NCBI RefSeq assembly: GCF_013141775.1
Contig: NZ_WHOB01000089.1
Location: 186,001-250,000, forward strand
Direction of reading: 5' to 3'
DNA: 64,000 nucleotides
DNA from: Paenibacillus phytohabitans
GTDB taxonomy: Bacteria > Bacillota > Bacilli > Paenibacillales > Paenibacillaceae
Of the stretch, positions 35,294 to 43,781 are shown in pieces. Both the position numbers and the translations under genes were made by a program. Positions within the stretch are counted from its first letter, which is position 1. Each line of letters begins with the position of its first letter. A model generated the notes under the pieces. That model was not told where the DNA came from, made no database searches, and worked only from the letters and a program-made list of their open reading frames with translations.

Positions 35294-35326
35294 AAAAAGG
35301 GCAGGATCGATGATGATCCCGCCTTT
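35294..35326 (-). terminator. Internal terminator between terD and terD-terA
   Basis: On the minus strand GGCGGGATC pairs with GATCCTGCC around a six-base loop, followed by TTTTT. It lies between two ter genes of the same operon and would reduce expression of everything downstream. Confidence 0.7.
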
Positions 35327-35332
35327 GAAGCT

Positions 35333-35914
35333 TTATTGTGCATCCAGTCCATAATTCTTGCATAGAGCGCTGAGCCCGCCGGCAAACCCGCTGCCGATCG
35401 CCTGGAACTTCCAATCCGCCCCATGGCGGTAGAATTCACAGAAGACAACGGCTGTCTCGGTGGAGAAATCCTCACCCAGGTCAAACCGCAGAATCTCGCG
35501 GTCGCTGGAAGCATCTACAACACGAACAAATGCGTTCGATACCTGTCCGAAGTTCTGCACCCGTGTCTCATAATCATAGATCGTCACTGTAATCCCAATG
35601 CGCTGAATATTCGCCGGCACCAGGCTGAAATCTACAAGAATCTGCTCATCGTCCCCGTCGCCTTCACCTGTACGGTTATCGCCTGTATGGGTTACAGAGC
35701 CTGTCCCGCCGCTTGGGTTGTTATAGAATACAAAGTCGTCTTCGCCTTTGGCTTTGCCGTCCTCATGCAGCAGAAATGCTGAAGCATCCAGGTCGAAATC
35801 CTTGCCGCCGCTATACTTGTTTGTATCCCAGCCAAGTCCTACAACTACCTTCGTCAGGCCCGGATTGGTCTTGGTAAGATCAATCCGCTGTCCTTTGGAA
35901 AGACTGATCGTCAC
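35333..35914 (-). CDS. TerD-family stress protein (YceC/D/E-like)
   Basis: A single TerD domain of 193 residues. Calcium-loop residues are visible in FDLDASAFLLHEDGKA and DNRTGEGDGDDEQI; the end is GGLSALCKNYGL. The GTG chosen (MTISLSKGQRIDL) aligns exactly with the next paralogue's MAINLSKGQKIDL and has GAAGG nine bases upstream; a TTG two codons earlier is the alternative. Third of three tandem paralogues, the arrangement of yceC-D-E. Confidence 0.92.
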   Translation of the reverse strand: MTISLSKGQRIDLTKTNPGLTKVVVGLGWDTNKYSGGKDFDLDASAFLLHEDGKAKGEDDFVFYNNPSGGTGSVTHTGDNRTGEGDGDDEQILVDFSLVPANIQRIGITVTIYDYETRVQNFGQVSNAFVRVVDASSDREILRFDLGEDFSTETAVVFCEFYRHGADWKFQAIGSGFAGGLSALCKNYGLDAQ

Positions 35915-35965
35915 TGGCAAAAACCTTCTTTCCTCAAAGATTTAATTCCCGGAGTCATCAGGGTC

Positions 35966-36541
35966 TTATTGCAGACCGTAATCACGGGTCAGTCCGGAGA
36001 GGCCGTCTTTGTAGCCGCTGCCGATGGCATTGAATTTCCACTCTGCACCATTGCGGTACAATTCACCGACTACAACGCCGGTTTCAACGGAGAAATCTTC
36101 ACCCAGGTCAAAACGGATCAATTCTTCACTGTTCGCATCATTCACGATACGCACATAAGAACGGGAGACTTGTCCAAAGTTCTGGCTTCTGGCTTCCGCT
36201 TCGTAGATTGTAATGGTGAACGCAATTTTATCAACATCCGCAGGAACATTGAGCAAATCAACTTGAACCTGCTCATCGTCTCCGTCGCCTTCACCTGTGC
36301 GGTTGTCGCCGGTGTGAACAACGGAAGCGTTCTCGTTCTGCTTATTGTTGAAGAAGATGAAGTTTGTTTCTTTATCCACTTTGCCGTTAGCATTGGTCAG
36401 GAACACAGACACGTCGAGGTCGAAGTCCTTACCGCCATCGTATTTATTCGTATCCCATCCGAGGCCGACTGTAATTTTGGACAAGCCCGGATTAGTTTTG
36501 GTCAAATCGATTTTTTGTCCCTTGGATAAGTTAATAGCCAT
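35966..36541 (-). CDS. TerD-family stress protein
   Basis: A 191-residue TerD domain beginning MAINLSKGQKIDLTKTNPG. Acidic Ca-binding stretches DFDLDVSVFL and GDGDDEQVQVDL are intact, and the end is DGLSGLTRDYGLQ. ATG eight bases after GAGGG. Close in sequence to the gene downstream of it, which points to tandem duplication. Family members are cytosolic or membrane-associated Ca-binding proteins induced by envelope or oxidative stress. Confidence 0.93.
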   Translation of the reverse strand: MAINLSKGQKIDLTKTNPGLSKITVGLGWDTNKYDGGKDFDLDVSVFLTNANGKVDKETNFIFFNNKQNENASVVHTGDNRTGEGDGDDEQVQVDLLNVPADVDKIAFTITIYEAEARSQNFGQVSRSYVRIVNDANSEELIRFDLGEDFSVETGVVVGELYRNGAEWKFNAIGSGYKDGLSGLTRDYGLQ

Positions 36542-36570
36542 GAATAGAACCCTCTTTTCTCAAATTGGAA

Positions 36571-37167
36571 TTAGATATAACGTTCAGCCAGTTGATTGAT
36601 ATGTGCTGCGTGCGCGCCTTCACCGATAGCAGCGAATTTCCACTCTTCGCCATGGCGGTACAGCTCGCCGCAGATCAGTGCCGTGAAGCCTGTGTAATTG
36701 TCCGTCAGATTAAACTTGATCAGCTCGCCGTTCCCGGCCGCGTTGATAATCCGGATATACGCCGATTTGATCATTCCGAAATCCTGCTTGCGGTTCACCG
36801 CATCGTAGATGTTAACCACAACCAGAACCTTATGGACATCGGCAGGAATCGCCTTCAGATTCACCATGATCTGCTCGTCGTCGCCGTCTCCTTCACCCGT
36901 CAGGTTATCTCCCGAGTGAACTACAGAGTTGTTCGTATTCTGTTTGTTGTGAAAGCAGACGAGGTTCAGCTTATTGGTCAGCTTGCCATTCTCATTCAGC
37001 AGCAGAGCGGAAGCATCACAGTCCACATTCGCCTGTTTCTTGACACCAAAGAAGCCTCTTGCCGGTTCGGCAGGGTCCCAGCCCAGTCCTACGATAACGT
37101 TAGACAGTCCGGCATTCCCTTTAGTTAAATCGATCTTCTGACCTTTTACCAGATTGATTCCAGCCAA
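36571..37167 (-). CDS. TerD-family stress protein, divergent copy
   Basis: 198 residues: MAGINLVKGQKIDLTKGNAG, then an insertion (about 33-50, PAEPARGFFGVKKQA) not present in the other two TerD proteins, then DCDASALLLNENG and GEGDGDDEQIMVNL. The C-terminus is shorter in the usual glycine-rich motif (EGAHAAHINQLAERYI). Start is TTG, nine bases after GGAGG. First of the three TerD genes, following the TerB-like gene. Confidence 0.92.
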   Translation of the reverse strand: MAGINLVKGQKIDLTKGNAGLSNVIVGLGWDPAEPARGFFGVKKQANVDCDASALLLNENGKLTNKLNLVCFHNKQNTNNSVVHSGDNLTGEGDGDDEQIMVNLKAIPADVHKVLVVVNIYDAVNRKQDFGMIKSAYIRIINAAGNGELIKFNLTDNYTGFTALICGELYRHGEEWKFAAIGEGAHAAHINQLAERYI

Positions 37168-37290
37168 CTTTACGTACCTCCGTTTCCAGTAGTAATCACT
37201 GCCTGTAAGTCCTTCTTGCGGGTGTTATATCAGTGATACGATGGAGAAACGCCTAAGTTTCATCCAATTGCGGATGCCCTCCGGCCTGTA

Positions 37291-37737
37291 TTACAGGCTG
37301 AATTCGCTTGGGCTCAGTCCGAGCACACTGCAGATATTCCGGACAACCGCTTTCTCATGCTCATCGAAGTCGCCGTCAGCCGCACCGATCGCGGAGCATA
37401 CGCCCACAATGACACGTCCGATCTCCGGTTTGCCGCTGAATTTCGCGATCGATTTGAGCGCTTCCTGCTTGCCGATTTCCGGCGAGAACTCGAAGTTGCT
37501 CACATAGAAGTTGAACTGGTTGATGACATCTCTCATGTCAAATACCTTCAATTCATTGCTGAGGTTCATATATCCGGCCATTTTGTTCTTCTCGGATTCC
37601 TCAATCTTGCCGTCAGCCGCAGCAACCAGTGCGCAGCCTGCAACTACCGCGTTCATAAAGTCTTTATTTTTAAACTTCTTAACTTGTTCTGTCAGTCCGG
37701 TTTTTGTCGTATTTAGCCAATTTTTAAATGTGCTCAT
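37291..37737 (-). CDS. TerB-like tellurite resistance protein
   Basis: The 148-residue helical protein contains ALVAADGKIEESEKNKM near residue 40 and CSAIGAADGDFDEHEKA near residue 115. These are the two acidic, EF-hand-like turns of TerB that bind divalent metal. TerB is thought to link TerC at the membrane with TerD-type proteins. ATG after AGAAGGAG. Probable first gene of the 12-kb ter operon. Confidence 0.9.
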   Translation of the reverse strand: MSTFKNWLNTTKTGLTEQVKKFKNKDFMNAVVAGCALVAAADGKIEESEKNKMAGYMNLSNELKVFDMRDVINQFNFYVSNFEFSPEIGKQEALKSIAKFSGKPEIGRVIVGVCSAIGAADGDFDEHEKAVVRNICSVLGLSPSEFSL

Positions 37738-37822
37738 CGTATTCTCCTTCTATCATTCTGAATTATGACCAGTAGAAAGGGCTGTGCCGTACTATAAGCA
37801 CCATATCCGCTTCTGCCGGAAA

Positions 37823-37863
37823 TATAAGGATAAATTATTATGCGTAGCCCATAAATCCTTATA
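37823..37863. promoter_or_regulatory. Inverted repeat upstream of the ter operon
   Basis: TATAAGGAT (37823-37831) and ATCCTTATA (37855-37863) are perfect 9-base arms about 86-126 bases upstream of the terB-like start. A TATG/CATA pair sits inside the spacer. Candidate operator or leader hairpin. No clear sigma-A, sigma-B or ECF promoter could be assigned in this 256-base region. Confidence 0.45.
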
Positions 37864-37993
37864 CTTTAAAAAAAGATATCCCCGAGCCTCCTCCCCGCCA
37901 TTCCGGGCAGATATTCAACCGATGGTCCCATTGCCTAATTCTTACTCTTCTAATATAACCGATTAAATAACAATATTCTACTTTGACAGATTC

Positions 37994-38725
37994 TCACAGT
38001 ACCTTGGACAGGAATTCCCGGGTGCGCTCATGTGACGGATTTCCGAACAACTGCTCGGGTACCCCCTGCTCCACTACAATGCCCTGTTCCATGAAAAGGA
38101 CACGGTCTCCCACTTCACGGGCAAAGCCCATCTCATGCGTTACCACGACCATAGTCATTCCTTCACTGGCCAAATCCTTCATGACCGCCAGCACCTCGCC
38201 CACCATTTCGGGGTCCAGTGCAGAAGTCGGTTCATCAAACAGCATGATCTTCGGCTCCATCGCCAGCGCGCGCGCAATCGCCACACGCTGGGCTTGACCG
38301 CCCGAGAGCGAGGCTGGATACATCTCCGCCTTCTCGCTCAGTCCCACCTTTTGCAGCAGCTCCAGCGCTTTTTGACGGGCTTTGTCAGCCGGCCATTTAC
38401 GGACCTGCATCGGGGCCAGCATAATGTTCTCGATTACTTTTTTGTGCGGGAACAGATTGAACTGCTGAAAGACCATGCCTACTTCGGTACGGATATCGTT
38501 AATCCTTGTGCTTTTGGCCATCAAGGAAGTGCCTTCAATTATAATATCGCCTTCCTGCGGCTGCTCCAGCAGATTGAGGCAGCGCAGAAAGGTCGATTTG
38601 CCTGAACCCGAAGGTCCGATGACCACCACAACCTCCCGGCTGTGAATGTCGACGCTGATATCGGTCAGTACCTTATGGGCACCGAAGGATTTATGAAGAT
38701 GCTTCACTGAGATAATAGGCTCCAT
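37994..38725 (-). CDS. Polar amino-acid ABC transporter, ATP-binding protein (GlnQ-like)
   Basis: 243 residues. Walker A GPSGSGKST, Q-loop VFQQFNLFPH, signature LSGGQ, Walker B IMLFDEPTSALDPE and H-loop VVTHE are all intact. The EPTSALDPEMVGEVL end and the length fit the polar amino-acid uptake family. It powers uptake through the permease encoded just upstream; the gene order is binding protein, permease, ATPase. Confidence 0.93.
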   Translation of the reverse strand: MEPIISVKHLHKSFGAHKVLTDISVDIHSREVVVVIGPSGSGKSTFLRCLNLLEQPQEGDIIIEGTSLMAKSTRINDIRTEVGMVFQQFNLFPHKKVIENIMLAPMQVRKWPADKARQKALELLQKVGLSEKAEMYPASLSGGQAQRVAIARALAMEPKIMLFDEPTSALDPEMVGEVLAVMKDLASEGMTMVVVTHEMGFAREVGDRVLFMEQGIVVEQGVPEQLFGNPSHERTREFLSKVL

Positions 38726-38731
38726 ATAGGG

Positions 38732-39379
38732 TTACACCTTCCGTTCGATATAATTAAGCAGCTTGCTGAGGGAGTAGGTCAGAATGAAATAGATCAGTGC
38801 AGCGGTCAGATAAGGCTCCCAGATCCGCAGATATTGGCCTTTCATGGTATTGCTCCAGTACATAATCTCCGGTGCGGCAATCAGCGCCAGCAGCGAAGAA
38901 TCCTTGACGAGGACGATGAATTCATTCCCGAACGCCGGAACCATCCGTTTGATGGCCTGAGGAAGTATAATGAAGCGCATCGCCTGGAGTTTGGTCATCC
39001 CGAGTGACAGGGCGGCTTCCCGTTGTCCGGGGTCAATTGACTGGATGCCGGCACGGAAAATTTCAGCGGAATACGCTGCGGAATTGAGCGAGAGCGCCAC
39101 AAATGCGCTCATCAGCGCATAGGTTTTACCATAGAACAACGGAATGAGTCCGAAATGGACGATCAGAATCTGGACGTACAGCGGTGTTCCGCGGAAGATG
39201 TTGATATACGCATGAAACGGCCAGCGGAAATACCATCTGGGCGCCATTTTGCCGAACCCGATAACCAGTCCCAGGATGGACCCGCACAGGATCGAAACCA
39301 GCGATACACCTATGGTGAACAGGGTCCCCTTAAGTAAAACCGGTAAATAATGAACGATGATGTCAAATCTGAAATCCAT
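38732..39379 (-). CDS. Polar amino-acid ABC transporter, permease (GlnP-like)
   Basis: 215 residues with about five membrane helices. The EAA loop EAALSLGMTKLQAMRFIILPQA, with the coupling-helix glycine, is clear, and PLYVQILIVHFGL is typical of the His/Gln/Arg permease group. The start chosen is the ATG before DFRFDIIVHY, preceded by AAGGGAAGAG. An in-frame ATG 27 codons earlier would add a hydrophilic tail made from the intergenic terminator. Six bases separate it from the ATPase gene. Confidence 0.92.
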   Translation of the reverse strand: MDFRFDIIVHYLPVLLKGTLFTIGVSLVSILCGSILGLVIGFGKMAPRWYFRWPFHAYINIFRGTPLYVQILIVHFGLIPLFYGKTYALMSAFVALSLNSAAYSAEIFRAGIQSIDPGQREAALSLGMTKLQAMRFIILPQAIKRMVPAFGNEFIVLVKDSSLLALIAAPEIMYWSNTMKGQYLRIWEPYLTAALIYFILTYSLSKLLNYIERKV

Positions 39380-39433
39380 AGAACTCTTCCCTTCTCTTCT
39401 GCTTATATCTTTCTCTATGTTTCTCTTGTGTTT

Positions 39434-39475
39434 CAAAAAAAGAAGCATGCGCAATAGCAATCATTACGCATGCTT
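39434..39475 (-). terminator. Internal terminator between binding protein and permease genes
   Basis: AAGCATGCG and CGCATGCTT arms, followed on the minus strand by CTTTTTTTG. A leaky terminator here would give more binding protein than membrane components, a common arrangement. Confidence 0.8.
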
Positions 39476-39489
39476 AATTGTTACTCCGC

Positions 39490-40305
39490 TTACTCTGCGC
39501 TCAAAAGTGTGGCCGTATCCGGCTCATCGCCGAACCATTCTTTGTAGATTTCCGCATATTTGCCGTTCTCGATGATCTTCTTGATCGCCGGGTCCAGCTT
39601 GGCTTTCCATTCACTGCCCTTAGGATAGAGGATACCGTAATATTCGGAACCGAAGTTCTCCTTGTCGATGATACCGGTCAGCTTCTCATTCGGATTATTC
39701 TTGATGTATTCGTTCACGATGGCGATATCCGCAACCACCGCATCCGCTCCGCCGCCGTTCAGCTCCATCAGGGCTACCGCATTGCTGTCATAACGCTTCA
39801 GATTGCCGTTGTCGATCCCCATAATGCCGCTCATGAGATCATCCGCAGTTGTTGCTGCCTGAACGGCAACTTTCTTATCTTTCAAATCAAGAGCAGACTT
39901 AATATCGCTGCCTTCTTTAACCATGATCATGTTCGTGGATTCGAAATAAGGAATGGAGTAGTCATAGGTTTCCTTGCGTTCATCTGTAATGGATACCGAA
40001 GATAGCCCCGCCTGATATTCAGTGCCTTGCTGAACACTGGTCAGCATCGTATCCCAGCCTGTGTTGGTCACGGTGTAATCAATACCCGCTTCCTCCATAA
40101 CCGCCTTAATGAAATCAATGTCAAAACCCTTGATAGTGTCTGTATCCATATACTCCATAGGTGCATAACTGGCATCGCTGGCGAACTTGATGCTCTCTCC
40201 GGCCGCATTGCCGCTGCCTGCGTTATTATCCGAACCACAGCCGACCATTGCCAGGACCAGGAATGCCACCATACCTGACATTGCCCATTTTTTTCTGATT
40301 CCCAT
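39490..40305 (-). CDS. Amino-acid ABC transporter substrate-binding lipoprotein
   Basis: 271 residues. The lipobox is LAMVGC with the lipidated cysteine at residue 23. The family-3 SBP fold follows: FASDASYAPMEYMD, IKGFDIDFIKAVMEEAG, and the arginine-containing SITDERKETYDYSIPYF that usually grips the amino-acid carboxylate. The exact amino acid is unknown. ATG has AGGGGGATT upstream, and a good sigma-A promoter lies 40 bases further up. Confidence 0.93.
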   Translation of the reverse strand: MGIRKKWAMSGMVAFLVLAMVGCGSDNNAGSGNAAGESIKFASDASYAPMEYMDTDTIKGFDIDFIKAVMEEAGIDYTVTNTGWDTMLTSVQQGTEYQAGLSSVSITDERKETYDYSIPYFESTNMIMVKEGSDIKSALDLKDKKVAVQAATTADDLMSGIMGIDNGNLKRYDSNAVALMELNGGGADAVVADIAIVNEYIKNNPNEKLTGIIDKENFGSEYYGILYPKGSEWKAKLDPAIKKIIENGKYAEIYKEWFGDEPDTATLLSAE

Positions 40306-40345
40306 GCTCCAATCCCCCTACTTATTTATAAAATAACTTAAAGAG

Positions 40346-40374
40346 ATTTTATCAGATTAAAGCGGTGGTGACAA
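40346..40374 (-). promoter_or_regulatory. Sigma-A promoter of the amino-acid ABC transporter
   Basis: On the minus strand TTGTCA (40369-40374), 17 bases, then TAAAAT (40346-40351). Transcription should start near 40339, giving a leader of about 35 bases. A perfect 14-bp palindrome ATGTTATATAACAT at 40391-40404 lies just upstream and may be an operator. Confidence 0.65.
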
Positions 40375-40471
40375 TTAACTTTTCCTGCATATGTTATATA
40401 ACATGACATAATATCGATGTATTGTAACATTTACAGCCGCCTAATCTTAGAATTCAGGTCTATCTTCATAT

Positions 40472-40527
40472 AAAAAGCAGCCAGGAGGCTGTCCGGAGAG
40501 CGATATCCCCGGCAGCGTCCTGGCTGC
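40472..40527 (-). terminator. Rho-independent terminator of the agmatine genes
   Basis: GCAGCCAGGA pairs with TCCTGGCTGC, with an inner stem, and is followed on the minus strand by TTTTT. It lies 38 bases past the amidase stop. Confidence 0.82.
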
Positions 40528-40565
40528 ATGCTATCATAACTGTTATTCAATTCATTCATTTCCAA

Positions 40566-41441
40566 TCAGAACGTCAGGTCCCCGTCATATGAAGCAATCA
40601 GCCGGTACAGCTCCGGACGGCGGTCGCGGAAGATCCCCCATTCGATCCGGCCAACCTCAAGCGCATCAAGGTCAAATTCACTGACCAGTACACCCTGCTC
40701 ATCGCGCCCGGCTTCGGCAATCTTGTTGCCCTGCGGGCCGGCAATGAACGAAGAGCCGTAGAAGTTAATGCTGGAGTCCTCGTCAATCTCCTCACCGATC
40801 CGGTTGGAGGCGACGACAGGAATCAGGTTAGCGGCCGCATGACCCAGCATGCAGGTCTGCCAGTGATCCTTGGAGTCGATCGAGCCGTCCTGCGGCTCCG
40901 AGCCGATAGCCGTAGGGTAGAACAGAATCTCCGCCCCCATCAGACTCATTACCCGCGCTGCTTCCGGATACCATTGATCCCAGCAGACGCCGACGCCGAT
41001 TTTGGCATAACGGGTATTCCACACCTTGAAGCCGGTATCGCCCGGGTTGAAGTAGAACTTCTCTTCATAGCCGGGGCCGTCAGGAATATGGCTCTTGCGG
41101 TATTTGCCCATCACCGTTCCATCGGCATCAATCACGGCCAGCGAGTTATAACGCGCGTAGTTCTTTTTCTCATAAAAGCTGATCGGCAGCACCACTTCGA
41201 GTTCTTTGGCTACCGCCTTGAAATGGTTCACAGCCTTGTTGTGCTCAAGCTCGGTGGCATAGGCGTAGTAATCGGATTTCTCCTTCTGGCAGAAATACGG
41301 TGTCTCAAACAGCTCCTGCAGCAGAATAATCTGTGCGCCCTGGGCTGCCGCTTCCCTGACCAGTGTCTCGGCCTTGCGGATATTCTCATCAATGTCGCCG
41401 GAACAGCTCATTTGTGTTGCGGCTACTTTTACTTTTCTCAC
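40566..41441 (-). CDS. aguB: N-carbamoylputrescine amidase
   Basis: A 291-residue nitrilase-superfamily enzyme that hydrolyses N-carbamoylputrescine to putrescine, CO2 and ammonia. The Glu-Lys-Cys triad is visible: E43 in LLQELFETPYFCQ, K116 in YRKSHIPDGPGY, and C153 in GVCWDQWYPEAAR. The ELFETPYFCQ and HIPDGPGY stretches are characteristic of AguB among nitrilases. The GTG chosen has GGAGG exactly seven bases upstream, and that GGAGG lies inside the five-codon in-frame ATG extension. The agmatine deiminase gene lies 159 bases upstream on the same strand. Confidence 0.92.
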   Translation of the reverse strand: MRKVKVAATQMSCSGDIDENIRKAETLVREAAAQGAQIILLQELFETPYFCQKEKSDYYAYATELEHNKAVNHFKAVAKELEVVLPISFYEKKNYARYNSLAVIDADGTVMGKYRKSHIPDGPGYEEKFYFNPGDTGFKVWNTRYAKIGVGVCWDQWYPEAARVMSLMGAEILFYPTAIGSEPQDGSIDSKDHWQTCMLGHAAANLIPVVASNRIGEEIDEDSSINFYGSSFIAGPQGNKIAEAGRDEQGVLVSEFDLDALEVGRIEWGIFRDRRPELYRLIASYDGDLTF

Positions 41442-41600
41442 GGTTGTTCCTCCCATTATGAACTTTAAATTCCCATCCGGGCGAAGTGTAACTGCGGTGA
41501 ATATTTGGATTTCCGGCCGCTTTCGCTCCTTCCAGTCCCAAAATTCCCCTCGTTACTTTTGCCCTTTATGTTGTCAGTAAGTTCAACTTCAAGTTACAGC

Positions 41601-42632
41601 TTAGTTCACAGCAGGCATCTGTTGGGTGGTGCAGTGCACGTTCCCGCCTTCACCAATTACGGCCATTCCGTTCACTGTGCGGATTCTGCGGTCCGGGAAC
41701 AGCCCGGCAAGCGTCACTTCGGCAAGCTTGTCTGTCTCTGCCGCCGTACCGCCGAATACCGGCAGGATAATCCCGCCGTTCACGAAATAGAAATTCAGAT
41801 AGCTTAGGGTCAACCGGCTGTCTTCATAATCCACACGGGGCGGCTGCTGAATGCGGATAATCTCCAGCTTCCGGCCCTTGGCATCGGTAGCCTGCTCCAG
41901 AATACGCAGGTTCTCCTCCGAAATAGCATAGTTCTCATCCTGCGGGTCCCCGCAGACCTGGATGATCACCTTGCCCGGCGCAGCGAAGCAGGCGATGTTA
42001 TCGACATGACCGTCCGTCTCGTCTCCGCTGAGGCCGCGCTTCAGCCAGATGATCGACTCAGTTCCCGTATATTGCTTCACTAAGCCGGCAATCTCTTCCC
42101 GGTCCAGCTCAGGATTGCGGTTCGTGTTCAGCAGGCATTCTTCGGTAGTCAGCAGTGTGCCTTCGCCGTCGGTATGAATTGACCCGCCCTCCATGACAAG
42201 CGGTGCATCATAGCTGCTGATCTCCAGCTGCTCCAGAATTTGCGGAGCTACCTTATCGTCAAGATCCCATGGCGAATATTTGCCGCCCCAGGCATTGAAC
42301 TTCCAGTTCACACCGGCAAGCTTGCCTTCAGCATTCACCACAAAGGTCGGTCCGTTATCGCGCAGCCAGGCATCATTGTGCTTGATAGGCAGCAGCGTCA
42401 CATTAGCTCCAAGTCCGAGCTGTTCTACCGTCTCCATATCATCAGGGTTCACAATCACCGTTACCGGCTCGAACTCGGCAATGGCTCTGATAATCTCGGC
42501 ATAACCCGCACTTACCGCCGCATGGTTGTCCGGATATACCATAGAGTCCTGCACCGGCCAGGAGATGAAGGTCCGTTCATGCCGGGCCCATTCCGCCGGC
42601 ATTGTATAGTTTAAATCTTTGGGATACGTCAT
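41601..42632 (-). CDS. aguA: Agmatine deiminase
   Basis: A 343-residue peptidyl-arginine-deiminase-family enzyme that converts agmatine to N-carbamoylputrescine and ammonia. Conserved segments include PAEWARHERTFISWP, NDAWLRDNGPTFV, VMEGGSIHTDGEGTLL, DETDGHVDN (catalytic Asp/His region) and the catalytic cysteine C334 in GGNVHCTTQQ. Together with the amidase it completes agmatine to putrescine. No arginine decarboxylase is in the window. ATG seven bases after GAGG. Confidence 0.93.
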   Translation of the reverse strand: MTYPKDLNYTMPAEWARHERTFISWPVQDSMVYPDNHAAVSAGYAEIIRAIAEFEPVTVIVNPDDMETVEQLGLGANVTLLPIKHNDAWLRDNGPTFVVNAEGKLAGVNWKFNAWGGKYSPWDLDDKVAPQILEQLEISSYDAPLVMEGGSIHTDGEGTLLTTEECLLNTNRNPELDREEIAGLVKQYTGTESIIWLKRGLSGDETDGHVDNIACFAAPGKVIIQVCGDPQDENYAISEENLRILEQATDAKGRKLEIIRIQQPPRVDYEDSRLTLSYLNFYFVNGGIILPVFGGTAAETDKLAEVTLAGLFPDRRIRTVNGMAVIGEGGNVHCTTQQMPAVN

Positions 42633-42734
42633 TTAGTTACCTCTGCCATTTATATTTGAAGCTGCCCTGTTAGCCGCAAGCTCCTCACCCATCATACAAT
42701 AATATGCCTGTGTGCTCAATTGCCGGACCGCAAT

Positions 42735-42762
42735 AATCCCCCTGGAAATATCCAGAGGGATT
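42735..42762 (-). terminator. Hairpin after the phosphodiesterase gene
   Basis: AATCCCTCTGGA pairs with TCCAGGGGGATT (one mismatch) 18 bases past the stop. The U-tract is weak. Confidence 0.55.
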
Positions 42763-42779
42763 AGCGTTATGCTGCTATT

Positions 42780-43322
42780 TTACAGCGTAATATGCTTAAT
42801 GACATTGCCCGCGAAATCCTTGATGCTGAATTCACCATTGTCCAGGATTCCGTAAGAATTGGGATTGTTCTCTTTGGGCAGGGAGATCGATCCGGGGTTA
42901 AGCACAACAATACCCTCCTTCACATCCGCCACCGGCAGATGCGTATGTCCCTGGATGAACACATCCTGCGGGGACAGCGCCGGCAAGTTATCGATGCTGA
43001 ATCCATGCCCGTGCGTAGCGTAAATCTTCCGGCCCTCATGGAGAATCATTACGTAGTCGCCCATCATCGGGAACTGCAGCAGCATCTGGTCTACTTCAGC
43101 ATCACAGTTACCTCTCACGGCAACCAGCGATTTACCGTAAGCATTCAGCCTGTCAGCAACCCCTTGGGGATTATAACCCTCCGGCAGCGGATTTCTCGGC
43201 CCGTGATACAGGAAGTCTCCCAGAACAACCAGTGTGTGCGGCTGCTCCTCCTCCGCCTTGGCCAATGCCTGCTCCAGCCAGTGCAGCGACCCGTGAATAT
43301 CGGAAATAAACATCAGTTTCAT
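42780..43322 (-). CDS. YfcE/MJ0936-type metallophosphodiesterase
   Basis: A 180-residue calcineurin-like phosphoesterase. Metal motifs: MFISDIHG (DxH), VVLGDFLYHGP (GDxxxxG), AVRGNCDAE (GNCD), THGHG and GHTHLP. The size and the GNCD variant fit the compact YfcE family, which hydrolyses artificial phosphodiesters; the natural substrate is unknown. Stand-alone gene. ATG after GAGGAAGAAC. Confidence 0.9.
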   Translation of the reverse strand: MKLMFISDIHGSLHWLEQALAKAEEEQPHTLVVLGDFLYHGPRNPLPEGYNPQGVADRLNAYGKSLVAVRGNCDAEVDQMLLQFPMMGDYVMILHEGRKIYATHGHGFSIDNLPALSPQDVFIQGHTHLPVADVKEGIVVLNPGSISLPKENNPNSYGILDNGEFSIKDFAGNVIKHITL

Positions 43323-43486
43323 CTTTGTTCTTCCTCTCCGTTATATAGCTTTAGCTTAATGATGTCCGGGTAGAGCCTCAGTTCCACTCAGAGCTTCAGT
43401 CTCTTCTATGGTGATATGGTGAATTTTTTGAAATCCCAGCCTCTGCTGCCACAGGAATTTTGGACTCCCCACTGTTAGTGGTGGAT

Positions 43487-43663
43487 TCCTGCACGAAATA
43501 CAACATTCTCCTCACAATATCGGGCGTAATCGGAAATTGTTGTACTAAATACAGCAACTCTCCTTCTCCAGGCGGGTTTGCGGGACAATTGCTGTATTTC
43601 ATACAACAATCCTCCCAAACACCCCGGTATCGCCCAATTAAAGTTGCAATACGTACAACAATT
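43487..43663. repeat. Array of imperfect palindromic repeats, copy 1
   Basis: Four units of about 21-26 bases: 43487-43508, 43535-43557, 43585-43610 and 43643-43663. Each joins a TTGTTGTA-type half to an AAATACAGCAA- or AAATGCAGGA-type half around a short centre, in alternating orientation. The first three start 47-50 bases apart. The first unit contains a 22-base stretch identical, in inverted orientation, to 63087-63108. Confidence 0.75.
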
Positions 43664-43781
43664 ATGCCTATGCAATATGAACTTAAGAATCTCCGGTTCT
43701 GGTTCTGCCAGCAACGAATCAAACAGGAGGAATGGGGTAATTCCATGCATCCATTGTAAACGCCCCCGCCCGGTTAACGCA

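Noticed and set aside
37738..37993. Sigma-B or ECF-type promoter for the ter operon
   Set aside because: Bacillus yce genes use such promoters, but no convincing GTTT/GGGTAT or TGAAAC/CGTA pair was found here.
39379..39460. Longer start for the amino-acid permease
   Set aside because: The extra 27 residues are coded by the terminator region between binding protein and permease and would precede an otherwise normal N-terminus.
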